Assembly: GCA_014905825.1 (NCBI GenBank)
Contig: JACGCN010000044.1
Coordinates: 186,001 to 250,000 of the forward strand
Reading direction: 5' to 3'
From: Lyophyllum atratum
Taxonomy: Eukaryota; Basidiomycota; Agaricomycetes; Agaricales; Lyophyllaceae
DNA: 64,000 bases
This document shows, piece after piece, positions 1 through 13,311 of this stretch. The notes under the pieces were generated by a model. It worked only from the letters and a program-made list of their open reading frames with translations. It did not search any database and was not told the DNA's origin. The position numbers and the translations under genes were made by a program. Positions within the stretch are counted from its first letter, which is position 1. Every line of letters begins with the position of its first letter.

Positions 1-353
1 ACCGAGGACTTATATAGACGATCATGGTGCTTCTGAATAACCTGGGAACGTACGTGAGTAACGTGTTCCAACTGCAACATGCGTAACGGAGATAAGCGTG
101 TGAAGTCCTAGTTTGATGAACAACATAACAGAAATCCTCCAGCGAACCACGATTGGGTAACAGGCCATGACATGTACGTCCCTGTCAGCTTTCATCTCAA
201 TAGCAGAAATATGGAAGCATGCATTCCGAGCATGAGTTCCGAAGATTATGTTGATATTGAACTAGGACAGGGTATAAGAATAGACGCTGTAAAAAACTGG
301 GTACGTCGTTAGGGAAAATACTTGTTTAAAGGGAGTGAGCTGACCTCTACACT
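1..353. other. Left edge, no gene recognised
   Basis: No open frame with recognisable protein content was found on either strand. The right part probably holds the 3' untranslated region of the minus-strand PEX11-like gene that ends just to the right. Confidence 0.5.
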
Positions 354-1546
354 CTATTTATTCATATCATAACCAACCGCGCCGATTGTATCGACCTCTT
401 CGACATTGTCCGTTACTTCTGGCGCAGGAGGTGGCGAGGGCAGAGCTGTCGCTTTCCACCCACTCCTGAACGAGGCTAGAGCTGCAATCAATCCGAAAAT
501 GCCAACCCAAACCTAAGGTAACAAGGTAAGTCACAGAAGGCGATGTGAAGGTGAGGTTCTCACATCGTTCTTGATAATCCCTTTCTCCAGAGACCTAGAT
601 GATGCTCAATACAAATCCATCTGTTTTTGGCTTACGAGAACGCACCAGTGAATAGTGAGAGGGAGATATCCAAGGTTGGTGATGACCTCCGACCAATAGG
701 CATCCCACCTTTGCTGCAGCTCCTGTTTTTCTGCTGGCGTCAAGCCAACACCCTTGGCCTTGCGAAGGTTGCGTTGCCTAAGCTGTAATAGCTTTCTGTC
801 TTCGCGAAGGTGGGCGAATTGGAGGAACACATAAAGAGCCCAGAAACGCGATGACCATATCCCCAGAACATTGGGATTTAACGTGATGGGTTTTGCAGAC
901 GACGAGAACAGAGATGTGAGTGTGGGGATCGTAGATGGTATGAGTCCGTGTGACAGCAGGTACGACAGATGCTCAAGCGGGTAGTACGCAAGCATCGACC
1001 ATCCTTGGAGGCGCTCAATCGTATGGAGGTTTCTCGTTGGCTGGGGGTTGCGCTCTAAAGATATGAGCCATTGCACAATGGGCAAAAGCCCTGTGGCGGG
1101 CGTCAGGGAACAGTTAAGATATATGTGCGAGTTATGCCGTACCCCAGAACCTCCAAAGTGTTCGAGAATCACCCAAAAGGCTTCCGAATTTGGCATACGC
1201 GGCAGCCGCAGAGCTATTGGGAGTCTTGCGAAGACCTACCCTATGCTGAAGCCGCGCCCGAAGATTCAGAAGCGGTACCAGCAACTTGATAGAGTATTGT
1301 ATGATCTTCAAGGGAGTCAGTCGCGATAGGACGGTTTGAAGATAGGCTATCGAACCATGAAAAGCTTGCTAGAACCGGGTTAGATGCTATGAGAAGGGTA
1401 TGAGGAACAGAAACGCACTCGCTACCACTCCATGTTGCAAGATACCGGACAAGATGGTCGAGGGTTTCGCTCGGCTGAAGTAACGCAAACGAGCCTAGGA
1501 GCGCGTCGTTGAGACGGGCGAGTGTGAGGGGCTTGGATAGCGACAT
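354..1546 (-). CDS. PEX11: PEX11-family peroxisomal membrane protein
   Basis: Predicted peroxisomal membrane biogenesis factor of the Pex11/Pex11C type, which shapes and elongates peroxisomes before division. Exon 1 starts at ATG 1546 (MSLSKPLTLARLNDALLG). A likely intron (donor GTACCG near 1275, acceptor near 1211) joins it to an exon holding the family-typical stretch LQGWSMLAYYPLEHLSYL. Two further exons add SLEKGIIKND and a C-terminal hydrophobic segment, VWVGIFGLIAAL, before the stop at 354. The pattern IHW-SLEKG followed by a C-terminal membrane segment is characteristic of the family. One stretch (about 1080-1140) stays open but reads poorly (GVRHNSHIYLNCS), and may be an in-frame intron. 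The 3' end abuts a 350-base region without a gene. Family assignment is fairly firm; exact splice sites are inferred. Confidence 0.78.
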
Positions 1547-2497
1547 GGCGCCGACGAGAGACGGAGAAAGGGCCGACGGTCACCATTTCGTTCAGTTCCG
1601 AGCGTCAGTTCGTGGACCGGAGTCTGGTCCGAACTTGGCCCGGGTCCCCATCCTCGTGATTCCTGTAGAAACGTGATGGGAAAACATTACATAATGCATG
1701 TACAGCACCATTCCTATATAAGGCGCGCTTCCACATTTTCATTCCTTCGAACAAACATCTGCGGACATAAAAGTTCGGGCTCGGTATCAGCTTTTCCGCC
1801 TCCTTGTCCGCGTTCCCGTCCTCTATAGTAAACCAGGCGCCAAGGCGTTGGCTTGTCGACCATGCTCAGATTTCACTCGTTTTGACCTGTCCTTTCCGCC
1901 GAGGAGGTATCGCTTCGGCTGGCGCTCATGATGTGGCGGAAAGGATTGGTAGTGTGATGTTTGGGCTTGGGAGCTATCTACATTTCCTTCTTATGCTGTA
2001 CCTTGTTGTATCTTACCTATGTTTTTCAATCTCTATGAAGATTTACAATTATCATCTTCCCAATGAATGCGTGCCACTGCAAGTTGGCAGTTGCTCGATT
2101 CACTTAGTCTTACGCTGAATATCTCGACGAAGCTCTAGGCCGTTTTAAAACCTCTTGGTTCGTGAAGAGTTTGCTTTCTTGCAGTCGGATCAAGTTTTAA
2201 CCACAACGCTGAATTTTGTTCTTCATTTGGTAGCAGGTTCTAATTCTGAACGACCGTCGAAACAACCTCAGGTGGGACTTTGATCTCTCTGAGAACAATA
2301 TTCCCCGAGGTTACCCATCAGTCGATTTTCTTGGGAAGATCTTTTCAATCTTGGTATGTCCTTCGATGACTCCTCTTCGGCTTTCATGGTCTGGTGCTTG
2401 AAGGGCCGATGGTTGTAGCCCCGGTCTTTGCATTTAAACAGCCCGACACGCACACTACTACGCCCATACATTCCATCCTCGTCTAACGCCTAACTTC
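1547..2497. other. Divergent intergenic region
   Basis: About 950 bases between the starts of the PEX11-like gene (minus) and the first xylanase (plus), so it must carry both promoters. A TTTAAA element at 2433-2438 lies about 60 bases upstream of the xylanase ATG and could be its TATA element. No convincing coding exon was found; the longest frame (1804-2118) starts without ATG. Confidence 0.45.
1715..1722 (+). promoter_or_regulatory. TATA-like box without a clear gene
   Basis: A good TATATAAG box sits in the gap between the divergent PEX11-like and xylanase genes. The nearest annotated plus-strand start is almost 800 bases downstream. The frame that follows (about 1804-2118) has no ATG at its 5' end and matches nothing I know, so the box may serve an unrecognised transcript or be fortuitous. 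Confidence 0.3.
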
Positions 2498-4010
<1,513 letters not shown>

Positions 4011-4244
4011 AGTGATGAAGCACTGAGTAGAGCGCGTACCATCCAATCAATAGTGGAAGATGAATTGTAGAAAGTTATTTGTAGCAGCTTCGGGTAAATT
4101 CACAGTTGAACACCTGATCCGATCGAGAAGAATGGGCACAAGCACAAACGTAAAGGAAGCCCTGAGCGTGAAGGCTGTCATGCATCTCAACACGCCTCCT
4201 CCTGCCTACATCTCGAAGTCTATCCATTTTCGTTCACTACGATT

Positions 4245-5982
4245 ATGAGCAGCAAGACGTCCATGGCGCTTGAGACTATCCAGGATGAATCTGCAGAAGA
4301 GCTGAAAGTCACCTTCTATCCTCCATTGTTTCTACAGCGCCGCATATGGGTTCTCGATATTATGAGAACGGAAAAAGTCACTAAAGTGGGTGTAAAACCA
4401 TCCTTCGCAAATCGACCGCTAATTCTCAGTTCCACAGCTGCTAGATATCGGCTGTGGGGAAGGACAGCTGCTCTCCGTTCTCTGCCAACCCGCTCCCTGG
4501 CTTTCTCCACCCCCGCCTCACGTCCTCCCCCCTCTTCCAGCAGCCTCAGATTCTGCGGATCCGGTACCCCCATCACCCACTTATAATGATGAGATACCTA
4601 TCATCCACCCCACACACATTATGGGACTCGATGTATCTGCTGGTGATCTGGAGTTCGCAGTCCAAGGTATTGCCCCACCACAACCGGAGGTAGATATCAA
4701 CGAGGGAAATGATCAATACATGCCGCGCTATACCAACGTCGGTCTGAGATGGGAAGACTTGGAGGCCAAAGTCTGGAAGGGAGGATTGGAGGTGATCAAC
4801 GAAGAGTTTGTGGATATGGAGTGCATCGTCAGCACTGAAGTGTAGGGGACTCTCCGATCCTGAACAGCAAAAAATGCTGCTGATCGTATCATTCGCAGAA
4901 TCGAGCATTTGCCTCCCAACATCTTCCCGGCCTTCGCACCTGCTCTCCTCGGAGTCTATCATCCACGACTCTTCCTCGTCACCACTCCCTCCTACACGTT
5001 CAACGCACGGTTTACTGCACCCACAGCGCCGTCTACTGCGCGACGCGGGTATCCCGATCCAACAGAACGCACTGATCGGGTTTTCAGGCACAGCGACCAT
5101 AAATTCGAGTGGACTGTGGATGAGTTTCGAGAATGGTGTGATCAAGCCGCTCTGGACTGGGGATACGAGGTACAGGTATCCAGTGTGGGTCGCGCACTCG
5201 AGGTCGATAACTGGGGAAGAGATGCTGAATTGGGCGGTGCAACATCGGTCGCCGTATTTCGGCGATGTCCAACGGAAAATAGGGAGCAGAAGGGTCGGGA
5301 CACGCTTCGAGCACTGAGATTGGAAGCGACTCCACACGAACTCTTGGCGAACCATAGACATTCGGCACATGCAAGTTCGGGGAACCCAAAATCATTGGAA
5401 GAGATCGGGCTTAGTGTGAAGGCGAAGATGGAAGAATTCCGAGAGGGGTTCATGAGGGTTGAAGATCTTTGGTTTGAGCGAGACATTGCGGTACTGTGCG
5501 GGGGGTGGATCGAACTGCTAATCAGAGCAGTGGAGGGCTGTGAATTCTTAGTCTTAAAACGGGACGGAGAGGAAATGAAGGGCAAACGGAGTAACTGGGT
5601 GGTAGAATTGGTAGGCGGCGTAATGCAGCCTAAAGATCTCTGGCCTGCAGAAGGGGAAACAAGCCAAGACCATATCCCGTTCGATTGGATACCGGGAGAC
5701 GGGGAAATGGAGAGCAGCGAAGAAGAATGGAGCGAATCTACCGACATGGACGGAGATGTGTCTTGGAACGATTCAGAGGGTGACGAGGATGTGGAGGAGT
5801 ATGATCCAATTGGATGGGCTCATGGTGGATGGGGTACAGCCGAAGGGAAGGAAACCGAGCAATCAAAAGGTACTGGGTGGGGCGAAACTGGTTGGGCTGA
5901 AGACGACCTTTCAGACGTACCCCACAGTGGGGGTACCTCGACTGCGGGATGGGACGGGGACGAGAGCGATGATACTACTTGA
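4245..5982 (+). CDS. HEN1: HEN1-type small-RNA 2'-O-methyltransferase with GW-rich tail
   Basis: Predicted S-adenosylmethionine-dependent methyltransferase that adds a 2'-O-methyl group to the 3' end of small RNAs, protecting them from tailing and decay. The model is three exons (4245-4385, 4438-4841, 4899-5982) giving 542 residues. SAM motif I reads LLDIGCGEGQLL (about residue 50). VWKGGLEV precedes STEVIEHLPP, and FRHSDHKFEWT follows; together these hold the E-x-x-E-H plus distal His metal set that defines HEN1. The second intron falls inside the EVIEH motif, and joining it restores the motif exactly. After the catalytic domain (to about residue 304) come about 150 residues of unfamiliar, folded-looking sequence (for example MRVEDLWFERDIAVLCGGW). 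The last part is an acidic tail with repeated Gly-Trp pairs, unlike the plant and animal enzymes I know. It ends 138 bases before the convergent V-ATPase e gene. Confidence 0.88.
5726..5979 (+). other. Acidic GW/WG-rich tail of the HEN1 homologue
   Basis: This part of the HEN1 reading frame encodes an Asp/Glu/Gly/Ser-rich, probably disordered tail with seven tryptophans. Five are in Gly-Trp pairs, coded at 5812-5817, 5827-5832, 5875-5880, 5890-5895 and 5947-5952; two more occur as EEW and SWND. Tryptophans in Gly-rich acidic disorder are the hallmark of Argonaute-binding hooks in GW182, Tas3, NRPE1 and SPT5L. Argonaute binding here is inference. Confidence 0.7.
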
Positions 5983-6120
5983 AGCTGTGGACACGAACAG
6001 TGATGTGGCCATTTCATTATCTAATGTTACAAACTATGAAAGGCATGTAAGCGCAATTCAAGGGACGAGTTGCAGAGAACATACCAGGTATAAATACTAG
6101 TCCAAAAGACGAATCTACAA

Positions 6121-6447
6121 TCAGTACGCCGTCGGTAGTTTAGTGAGCACCGGGGCTGCCGCGTAATGTAAGTGCGCGGAAGGATGACTACGTGCGACAA
6201 GGAACATACCGATAAGAGGGTGCAGCTGTGCAAGATATGTGACCATCCAGAGGAGGTAGAATGCCGCGGACCCTATCATTATGCTTGTACGAATCACCCT
6301 ACATGTTCCAAATTAGTTGAACTTGAGGACGCCAGGTCATCGAACAACGTACACCGCATTGGGGCCTTTGGGAGTAAACAGGGCAGCGCATGTCATGATA
6401 GCGACCACGACAACGAGCACGAAGAGAACAGGTAGTATCGACGCCAT
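6121..6447 (-). CDS. VMA9: V-ATPase subunit e (Vma9-like), small gene
   Basis: A 72-residue, two-helix membrane protein matching subunit e of the V0 sector of the vacuolar proton ATPase, needed for assembly and activity of the pump. Three exons were read: 6353-6447, 6210-6298 and 6121-6155, with two 54-base introns of normal GT-AG form. The protein starts MASILPVLFVLVVVV, contains FTPKGPN, then VIRTS and WMVTYLAQLHPLI. This order (hydrophobic helix, TPKGPN-like turn, second helix ending in LAQLHPLI) is the family signature. The last exon gives APVLTKLPTAY rather than the usual APRRSDLR ending, so the 3' acceptor is the least certain part. It is convergent with HEN1 and lies 237 bases from the next minus-strand gene, the second xylanase. 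Confidence 0.8.
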
Positions 6448-6684
6448 GACGGTTGTGCTGTCAGTTACGCCAACTTCGACTCGTCGGAGGTTGTTCGTCC
6501 TGAATTTGAGTTACCGTGGGAAATGCTCACTGTCTGCTAACTCTTGCGAGACTCACTTACTTATGACTTATCAATGACCTTAACGCTCAAATCCCAAGTA
6601 CAAATCCACGTCTGATTTTGTACGCGTAGGAATACAGGCAGTGATAGAATGCTCTGGGTAAGCTTATTAGTCATCCCCACTAGT

Positions 6685-8507
<1,823 letters not shown>

Positions 8508-8554
8508 CGTTCTGAGGAGGGGATGAATGGGGAGCCAGATCTTATTCGTCTCGA

Positions 8555-8562
8555 CTTTTATA
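8555..8562 (-). promoter_or_regulatory. TATA box of the CBM1 xylanase
   Basis: On the minus strand this reads TATAAAAG, 48-55 bases upstream of the xylanase ATG at 8507, a plausible distance for a core promoter with a short leader. Assigned from sequence and position only. Confidence 0.5.
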
Positions 8563-9364
8563 CTCTGCGCGCTGAAAAAGTTCGGAGGGACTTTATTAAC
8601 CTGGCCACATGAGGGCCTCCAACGCATCGATACTGTTCACTGTATGCTATATTTAGAGCACAGAATGTATCTTCGTATGGAGGTGGTTTTGTAACGCGCA
8701 CTGCTGGTGCGACGCGCTTCCAATATGCGCCTAGAAGTGGTTGGGATGGACTGGTTCCGCGACGGAGGAAGCAAGTCAAGACGCAGACCTATGAGACCAA
8801 CCATGCTTCGCGATGCGGGCGCGAAGGAGAGCGAGACTAGGAGTACGGGCGGGAGAATGTCGGGCATTTTAAGTCTGATCGTCCGATCAGGTGAGTGTTT
8901 CGTGGCAGATTATTGTCCGTAGGCTGAGGACGAGTATTTTTAGTCGTGTAACAACAGCAAGTGGCATGCTGACCTTTATTTTATCACGCGAGGGTCCAGA
9001 CCTGAGAGAATTGACGGCGTCATCGATAGAACCATGCCAAAGGATGGAGCTCATATGTCAACACGAAGGCGCCAAGGTTCCAGAAAGATAAGGGCTCGGG
9101 ATAAGTAACACATGTGTCAGAGGCTGCACTCATAATAGGACGATGAGAGTGCTGAAGATTGTGGCATTAACCAACTTGGTTGCAGCCAAAAATAGGATTA
9201 CATGCCCTTCAAAATAAACTACGACAAAGAACTAAATAAATTCACACCCATGCTAGCAAATACATGGCGATTACCCTGTGTTAGTCAAGTAGAAGGTATA
9301 CAAGGTACTAAGTATATCAATACGGAATGCTATATGTATGGTCTCTGAACAATAAAGATAGATA
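8563..9364. other. Intergenic region, no gene seen
   Basis: Holds the upstream control region of the CBM1 xylanase and probably the 3' untranslated region of the next minus-strand gene. The short frames present carry no recognisable protein signal. Confidence 0.45.
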
Positions 9365-10829
9365 TCATACCAAACCACTCCCCGCCATCTTGACAGTGTC
9401 ATACACAACCCTCACAATCTCGCCCCAGGCCCTGCCAAGGACACCAGCCTCCGCAGGACCCCGAAGTCGTTTCCGGACTAACTCAGCATTGCTGCTAACG
9501 CCACCAGGGCCACTTGAAGCCTTCCTTCTGCGGTGTCGTGCCCGTAATGTAACCGAAACCAGTGGGAAGACGACGAAGATCAGGAAGAATGTGGAGATAT
9601 TGGATGTCGTCAGATACGGCGCTAATGAGGCTTTTATGAGCGCATAGGTGTTAAGACTCGTAGGCCTGAGGGCAGCTGCTTGGGGTGGTGGTCTCGGCAA
9701 CGATGAAAGGTTGCCGGAGAAGGAGCTTGACGAGGACTCTGCTGTCCTTGATCTCAATACCGGACGTCGAGAGGTTTGGCGAGGGGTAGCAGTAGAGTCA
9801 GAGGAAAGAGAGGTGGTCGAGGCATTGGCAGACGTCGAAGGAGCAAGGGCTGAGTAAGGTTGCTGAGGCCCTCGGACCGTGGAGGGGACAACGGTGTTTG
9901 TTGACGTGGTGGATAGGGAGGATGAGGAAGAGGAGGAAGAAGGAGCGGGCGAGTGGGACCTTGAAGACCAATCGGCCGCTGGTGGAGATATTGAGGCGGC
10001 GTGAATTGATTGACGGGACGACATTGCTTCCACTTGAAGGGACTTCAAGGATTTTTTGAAACTCTGTCAAAAACGATCAGTGAAGGTCGTAGGACTAGTA
10101 GCAAGGAGTGGAACATACCTCTCGAACAGAGGCGCGGAGTTCTCCTTCATATTGTAGGAACTCTTGGGCGTAATCCCACTGTTCTAACTTGGGCAAGACT
10201 TGGAGACAGTAAAGTTCCAGGACCTTCTCATACCCGCCTGAGGTAGCCTCGCCATCCCCCGCCGCTGCTGAAGAGACATCTCTTCGCGAAAGCCAGTCTT
10301 CGATTATGATACGACCCACGTTTGGGCAATCCAACCGAAGGCTGGAATAGACCAGGGTAATGAGGACCTGCGAGGGGAGGTGTGTGGAATTGACATTCGA
10401 CTGTTCATTGGCCGGAGAGAAGAGAGCGATGGAGCGGCCGTGGAGCGTAGTCAGCAAAGTGTGTGGTGACTGTGCTTTATTCGCCTTCAATGATTCCGGC
10501 AGCGTTTCATGCGGGGAAGGTGGCGAAGAATAGGCTGTGGATTCTAATGTTATGCGGAGTATGTCCCATTTGCGTCGATGTTCTGCCAGGGCATCCGGAA
10601 TGACATTGGGTGGATGAATGACTGCAAAGGCAGATTCTATGAGGGAATGTGTAAGTGAGATGTCGCGCAGTAAGAACGCCCGTGCAGCGCGATTATACAG
10701 CGTCCGCAATGTGGCTGTCGTTGTGGACGTGGGTGTGGAGGACAGCGTGGCCGTCACAGGAATAGTTCCTTTTAGAGAGATTGGTGTCGAGTAGGTCGAC
10801 TTGGTTAGCGTGCTCGTCGCTGTAGGCAT
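9365..10829 (-). CDS. Tail-anchored protein, possibly peroxin-26-like
   Basis: Two exons: 10829 to about 10113, then about 10052 to 9365, joined through VRE|SFKKSLKSLQ. The N-terminal half is helical and hydrophobic in pattern (LYNRAARAFLLRDISLTHSLIESAF, shown only in part by ARAFLLRDISLTHSLI; later LELYCLQVLPKLEQWDYAQEFL). The C-terminal half is a long Ser/Pro/Thr-rich stretch. It ends with one membrane segment (TFFLIFVVFPLVSVTL) directly followed by Arg/Lys (RARHRRRK) and about 50 more residues. A helical cytosolic part plus a C-terminal anchor with flanking basic residues recalls Pex26/Pex15, which recruit the Pex1-Pex6 ATPases to peroxisomes, but this match is weak and from memory. The ATG at 10829 was chosen because the open frame further upstream has no ATG. 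It lies 87 bases downstream of the monooxygenase gene on the same strand. Confidence 0.6.
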
Positions 10830-10916
10830 TGAGGCAAGGTGTCGGTCAACGGCAGAAACAGTTCCATTCAAGTCACTGACAAGCCCGATATTCACATGTT
10901 CCGTTACATCACGTAA

Positions 10917-13311
10917 TCATCTAGAAGTAAACATCCACCCAATTGCAGCCGCCACACTGACAAGTCCCAGACCAAGCCCCAATATTAATGTCTCCAGAGA
11001 CCTGCTAGTACTACGCTTGATACCCCCTTCGTCGCGTCCTACAACATCGTAATCTGCCCATACAGGTCGCCACAACCACCACCAGAAGAGAGCGGCCGCA
11101 CCTGTCAAGTCAGATTCAGAATTAGGCTCGTGTACAACATTATGTGGCAGCCATGGTTTCGCATTACCTGGAAAAATATTGGAAACCTTCCCGCTACCCG
11201 CTACTCGATACCATGAGTTGCAGCCAACAAATACAGAGCGGGAAAGTCTGGCTTGGATCTTCCTATCATATCTATCTGTTGCTCTGGCTGTGACGTCGAT
11301 GGATGATATCCGGCGTTCTAAGATGGGCTTGATTAATTGAAGGATATAATTGATCTGGTGAAGGCATGAATGAGCCAAGAGTCCTGCTCCAAGCACAATC
11401 CCACAAACCTGAACTTCCTCTGTGAAGATAACTGAGGTGTGCCCAGTTGCAGTATTCGGACCTACATGATCATATATGTCACCACGCGTGCACTCTAACG
11501 GGTGCAGATCACAACACGTACCGCCAATCAGGTAGAAGTTGGGAAAACCTGGGACGCAAGTTCCAAGATAGGCAGTTGCTCCCCCTTTTGAGGCAAAATA
11601 TTCCTGGATCGTTTCACCCAGTTTGCCCTGGACGGCCAAGGGGTATTGATCCTGAAAGGAAAGGAAGTCAGGTTTCGGGAAAGAGAGGAAGTCTTCGGAG
11701 GCATACTGCCGCGTATCCGGTCGCTAGAATGATGGTGTCAAAAGGCAAATGCTCCCCTAAAAAGACAAGGTCAGTTTTACCACAATACACTAGGGAGATG
11801 ACTTGTTTACCTTGCTTGGTGATGATGCCGTCCTCCACGATCGATGCGATTCCATTCCAATTGAGCTCGACATTGTCCTGGTGCAGTGCGGATAGGTAAT
11901 CCGTGTCGAATATGACTCGCTTGCACCCAAGGGCTAAATATTTGTAAGCTGGTATAGCTTATCTAGATATCGAAGCTAGACTCGCCATAGCTTGGAACAA
12001 GCTTTGCATGGTATTTCTTCGGTGCACACCGGAGAATGTAGCGTTTCAGGAACTGAAAATTCTGTGAGTTGGGATCAACAGTCGAACAACAAATCCAAGA
12101 AACTTACACTTGTCATTGGGCGTCTGGTGACACTGTTGCTGAAAATCAAGAAATACGAGACGTCCGTCTGCATGCAGGTTATGATCCAGGGATATGATCA
12201 CAAGCCGGATAGGCTTACGAATAGATAGGTCCAGAACCGCACGCCACGCATATAGAGCGGCAGATACCGACACGCCAATTTGTGTAAACGTGAATAGTAA
12301 ATTCGGATCTACATAGCAAGATAAGTCGATACACAATCAGGGATGACAGATGCAGCGTACTGGAGGGAAGATCCAGTTAGGAGTTCGGCAGAACTGAGTA
12401 ACGCGGATGTTGGTTCTTTTCGCGATGACGGGCAAAAACTGGGTTCTGGGCTCGGAAGCGATTAGTTGTGACTCCCGAGGACTAGAGTTTGACCTACGCA
12501 GACGCGCCATTCCCAATGACAGCAACACGCCTTCCATCAAGTTTGCTATCAACCCAACGGGCGGAGTGGAAGATAGTACCACGAAAGTCAGAGATGCCAG
12601 AGATGTCGGGAAACCTAGGGATTTCAAGGAATCCGAGCGCAGAAATCACTATTTCGGCACTCGTAGTTGATTGTTCGCCGGTGGTCACGTCCTCTGTGGT
12701 GACATGGTATAGGTGTGCCGCCTGATCCCAGACAGCCTTGACGACTTTGCGGCCATATACAATGTGAGATGGGAGAGAATATTTCTTGCTCAGGTCATTC
12801 CAGTAGGCCTGTATCTCGGGCTGAAATGGATGCGAGCTACTCCAATCGGGTTTCTGGTCCGTAGACAAAGAATAGAAGTGTATGGCTACGTCAGACGAAC
12901 ATCCCTGCGCACGAATGGTCTTTAGCATATTCGCATGCTCGAAAAACCTGTATACTGACCGGGTAGACATTCTCCTATACGCGTTGAACATGTTAAAGAC
13001 AGCTTCCAACCTTGGACAGGATCGCAGCACGTACCCACCAAGTCCCTCCAACCCCAAAGGACTTCTCAAAAATCTAGCAAGATGATTTAGATTTAGTCGA
13101 CATGATGTAGGCGAGGAACTTACTGTGAAGTTCTCAAACCCGAATTGACGCTTAAGAGCTATCGCAAACGCTATACCACCGATTCTGCACCGGCACCATA
13201 ACTCAGTATTCACTAGCTCCAGGGACTGAACTGAAGTGGGACTCACCCAGCGCCAATAATGATTATCCTTGGATCGGAGCGCTCCGAGTCGTCAGAGCGT
13301 TTTTCAGACAT
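10917..13311 (-). CDS. Baeyer-Villiger-type flavin monooxygenase, membrane-anchored
   Basis: FAD/NADPH-dependent class B monooxygenase that would insert oxygen next to a carbonyl or oxidise a heteroatom; the substrate cannot be read. The protein starts MSEKRSDDSERSDP, then the FAD fold IIIIGAGIGGIAFAIAL with the first intron inside the glycine motif. FEKSFGVGGTWW and ENVYPGCSSDVAIHFYS follow. The signature FRGTIFHSARW fits the Baeyer-Villiger pattern FxGxxxHxxxW exactly, and the second Rossmann motif is VAVIGNGASA. Further on come YALGCKRVIFDTDYL, TIILATGYAA and GTCVPGFPNFYLIGPNTATG. The C-terminus is hydrophobic (TLILGLGLGLVSVAAAIGWMF), suggesting a membrane anchor. The gene is highly split: one exon is 39 bases (13035-13073), one is 15 bases (12960-12974), and one intron (11934-11985) appears to use a GC donor. 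No biosynthetic partners lie next to it. Confidence 0.88.
11934..11985 (-). other. GC-AG intron in the monooxygenase gene
   Basis: The donor reads TATG|GCGAGT and the acceptor TTTAG. Removing these 52 bases fuses VPSY to ALGCKRVIF in frame, as expected for the protein family, while no GT donor nearby gives that join. Confidence 0.6.

Noticed and set aside
5142..5747. Minus-strand frame of 201 codons
   Set aside because: Antisense to HEN1; Ser-rich composition mirrors the acidic coding strand.
6172..6435. Plus-strand Cys/His-rich frame (CKICDHPEEVEC) that looks like a zinc-binding protein
   Set aside because: It lies antisense to the V-ATPase subunit e gene, whose spliced product is far more family-like.
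9365..13311. Idea that the monooxygenase and its neighbours form a secondary-metabolite cluster
   Set aside because: Neighbours are a peroxin-like protein, xylanase and GTPase; no synthase, P450 or cluster regulator is present.
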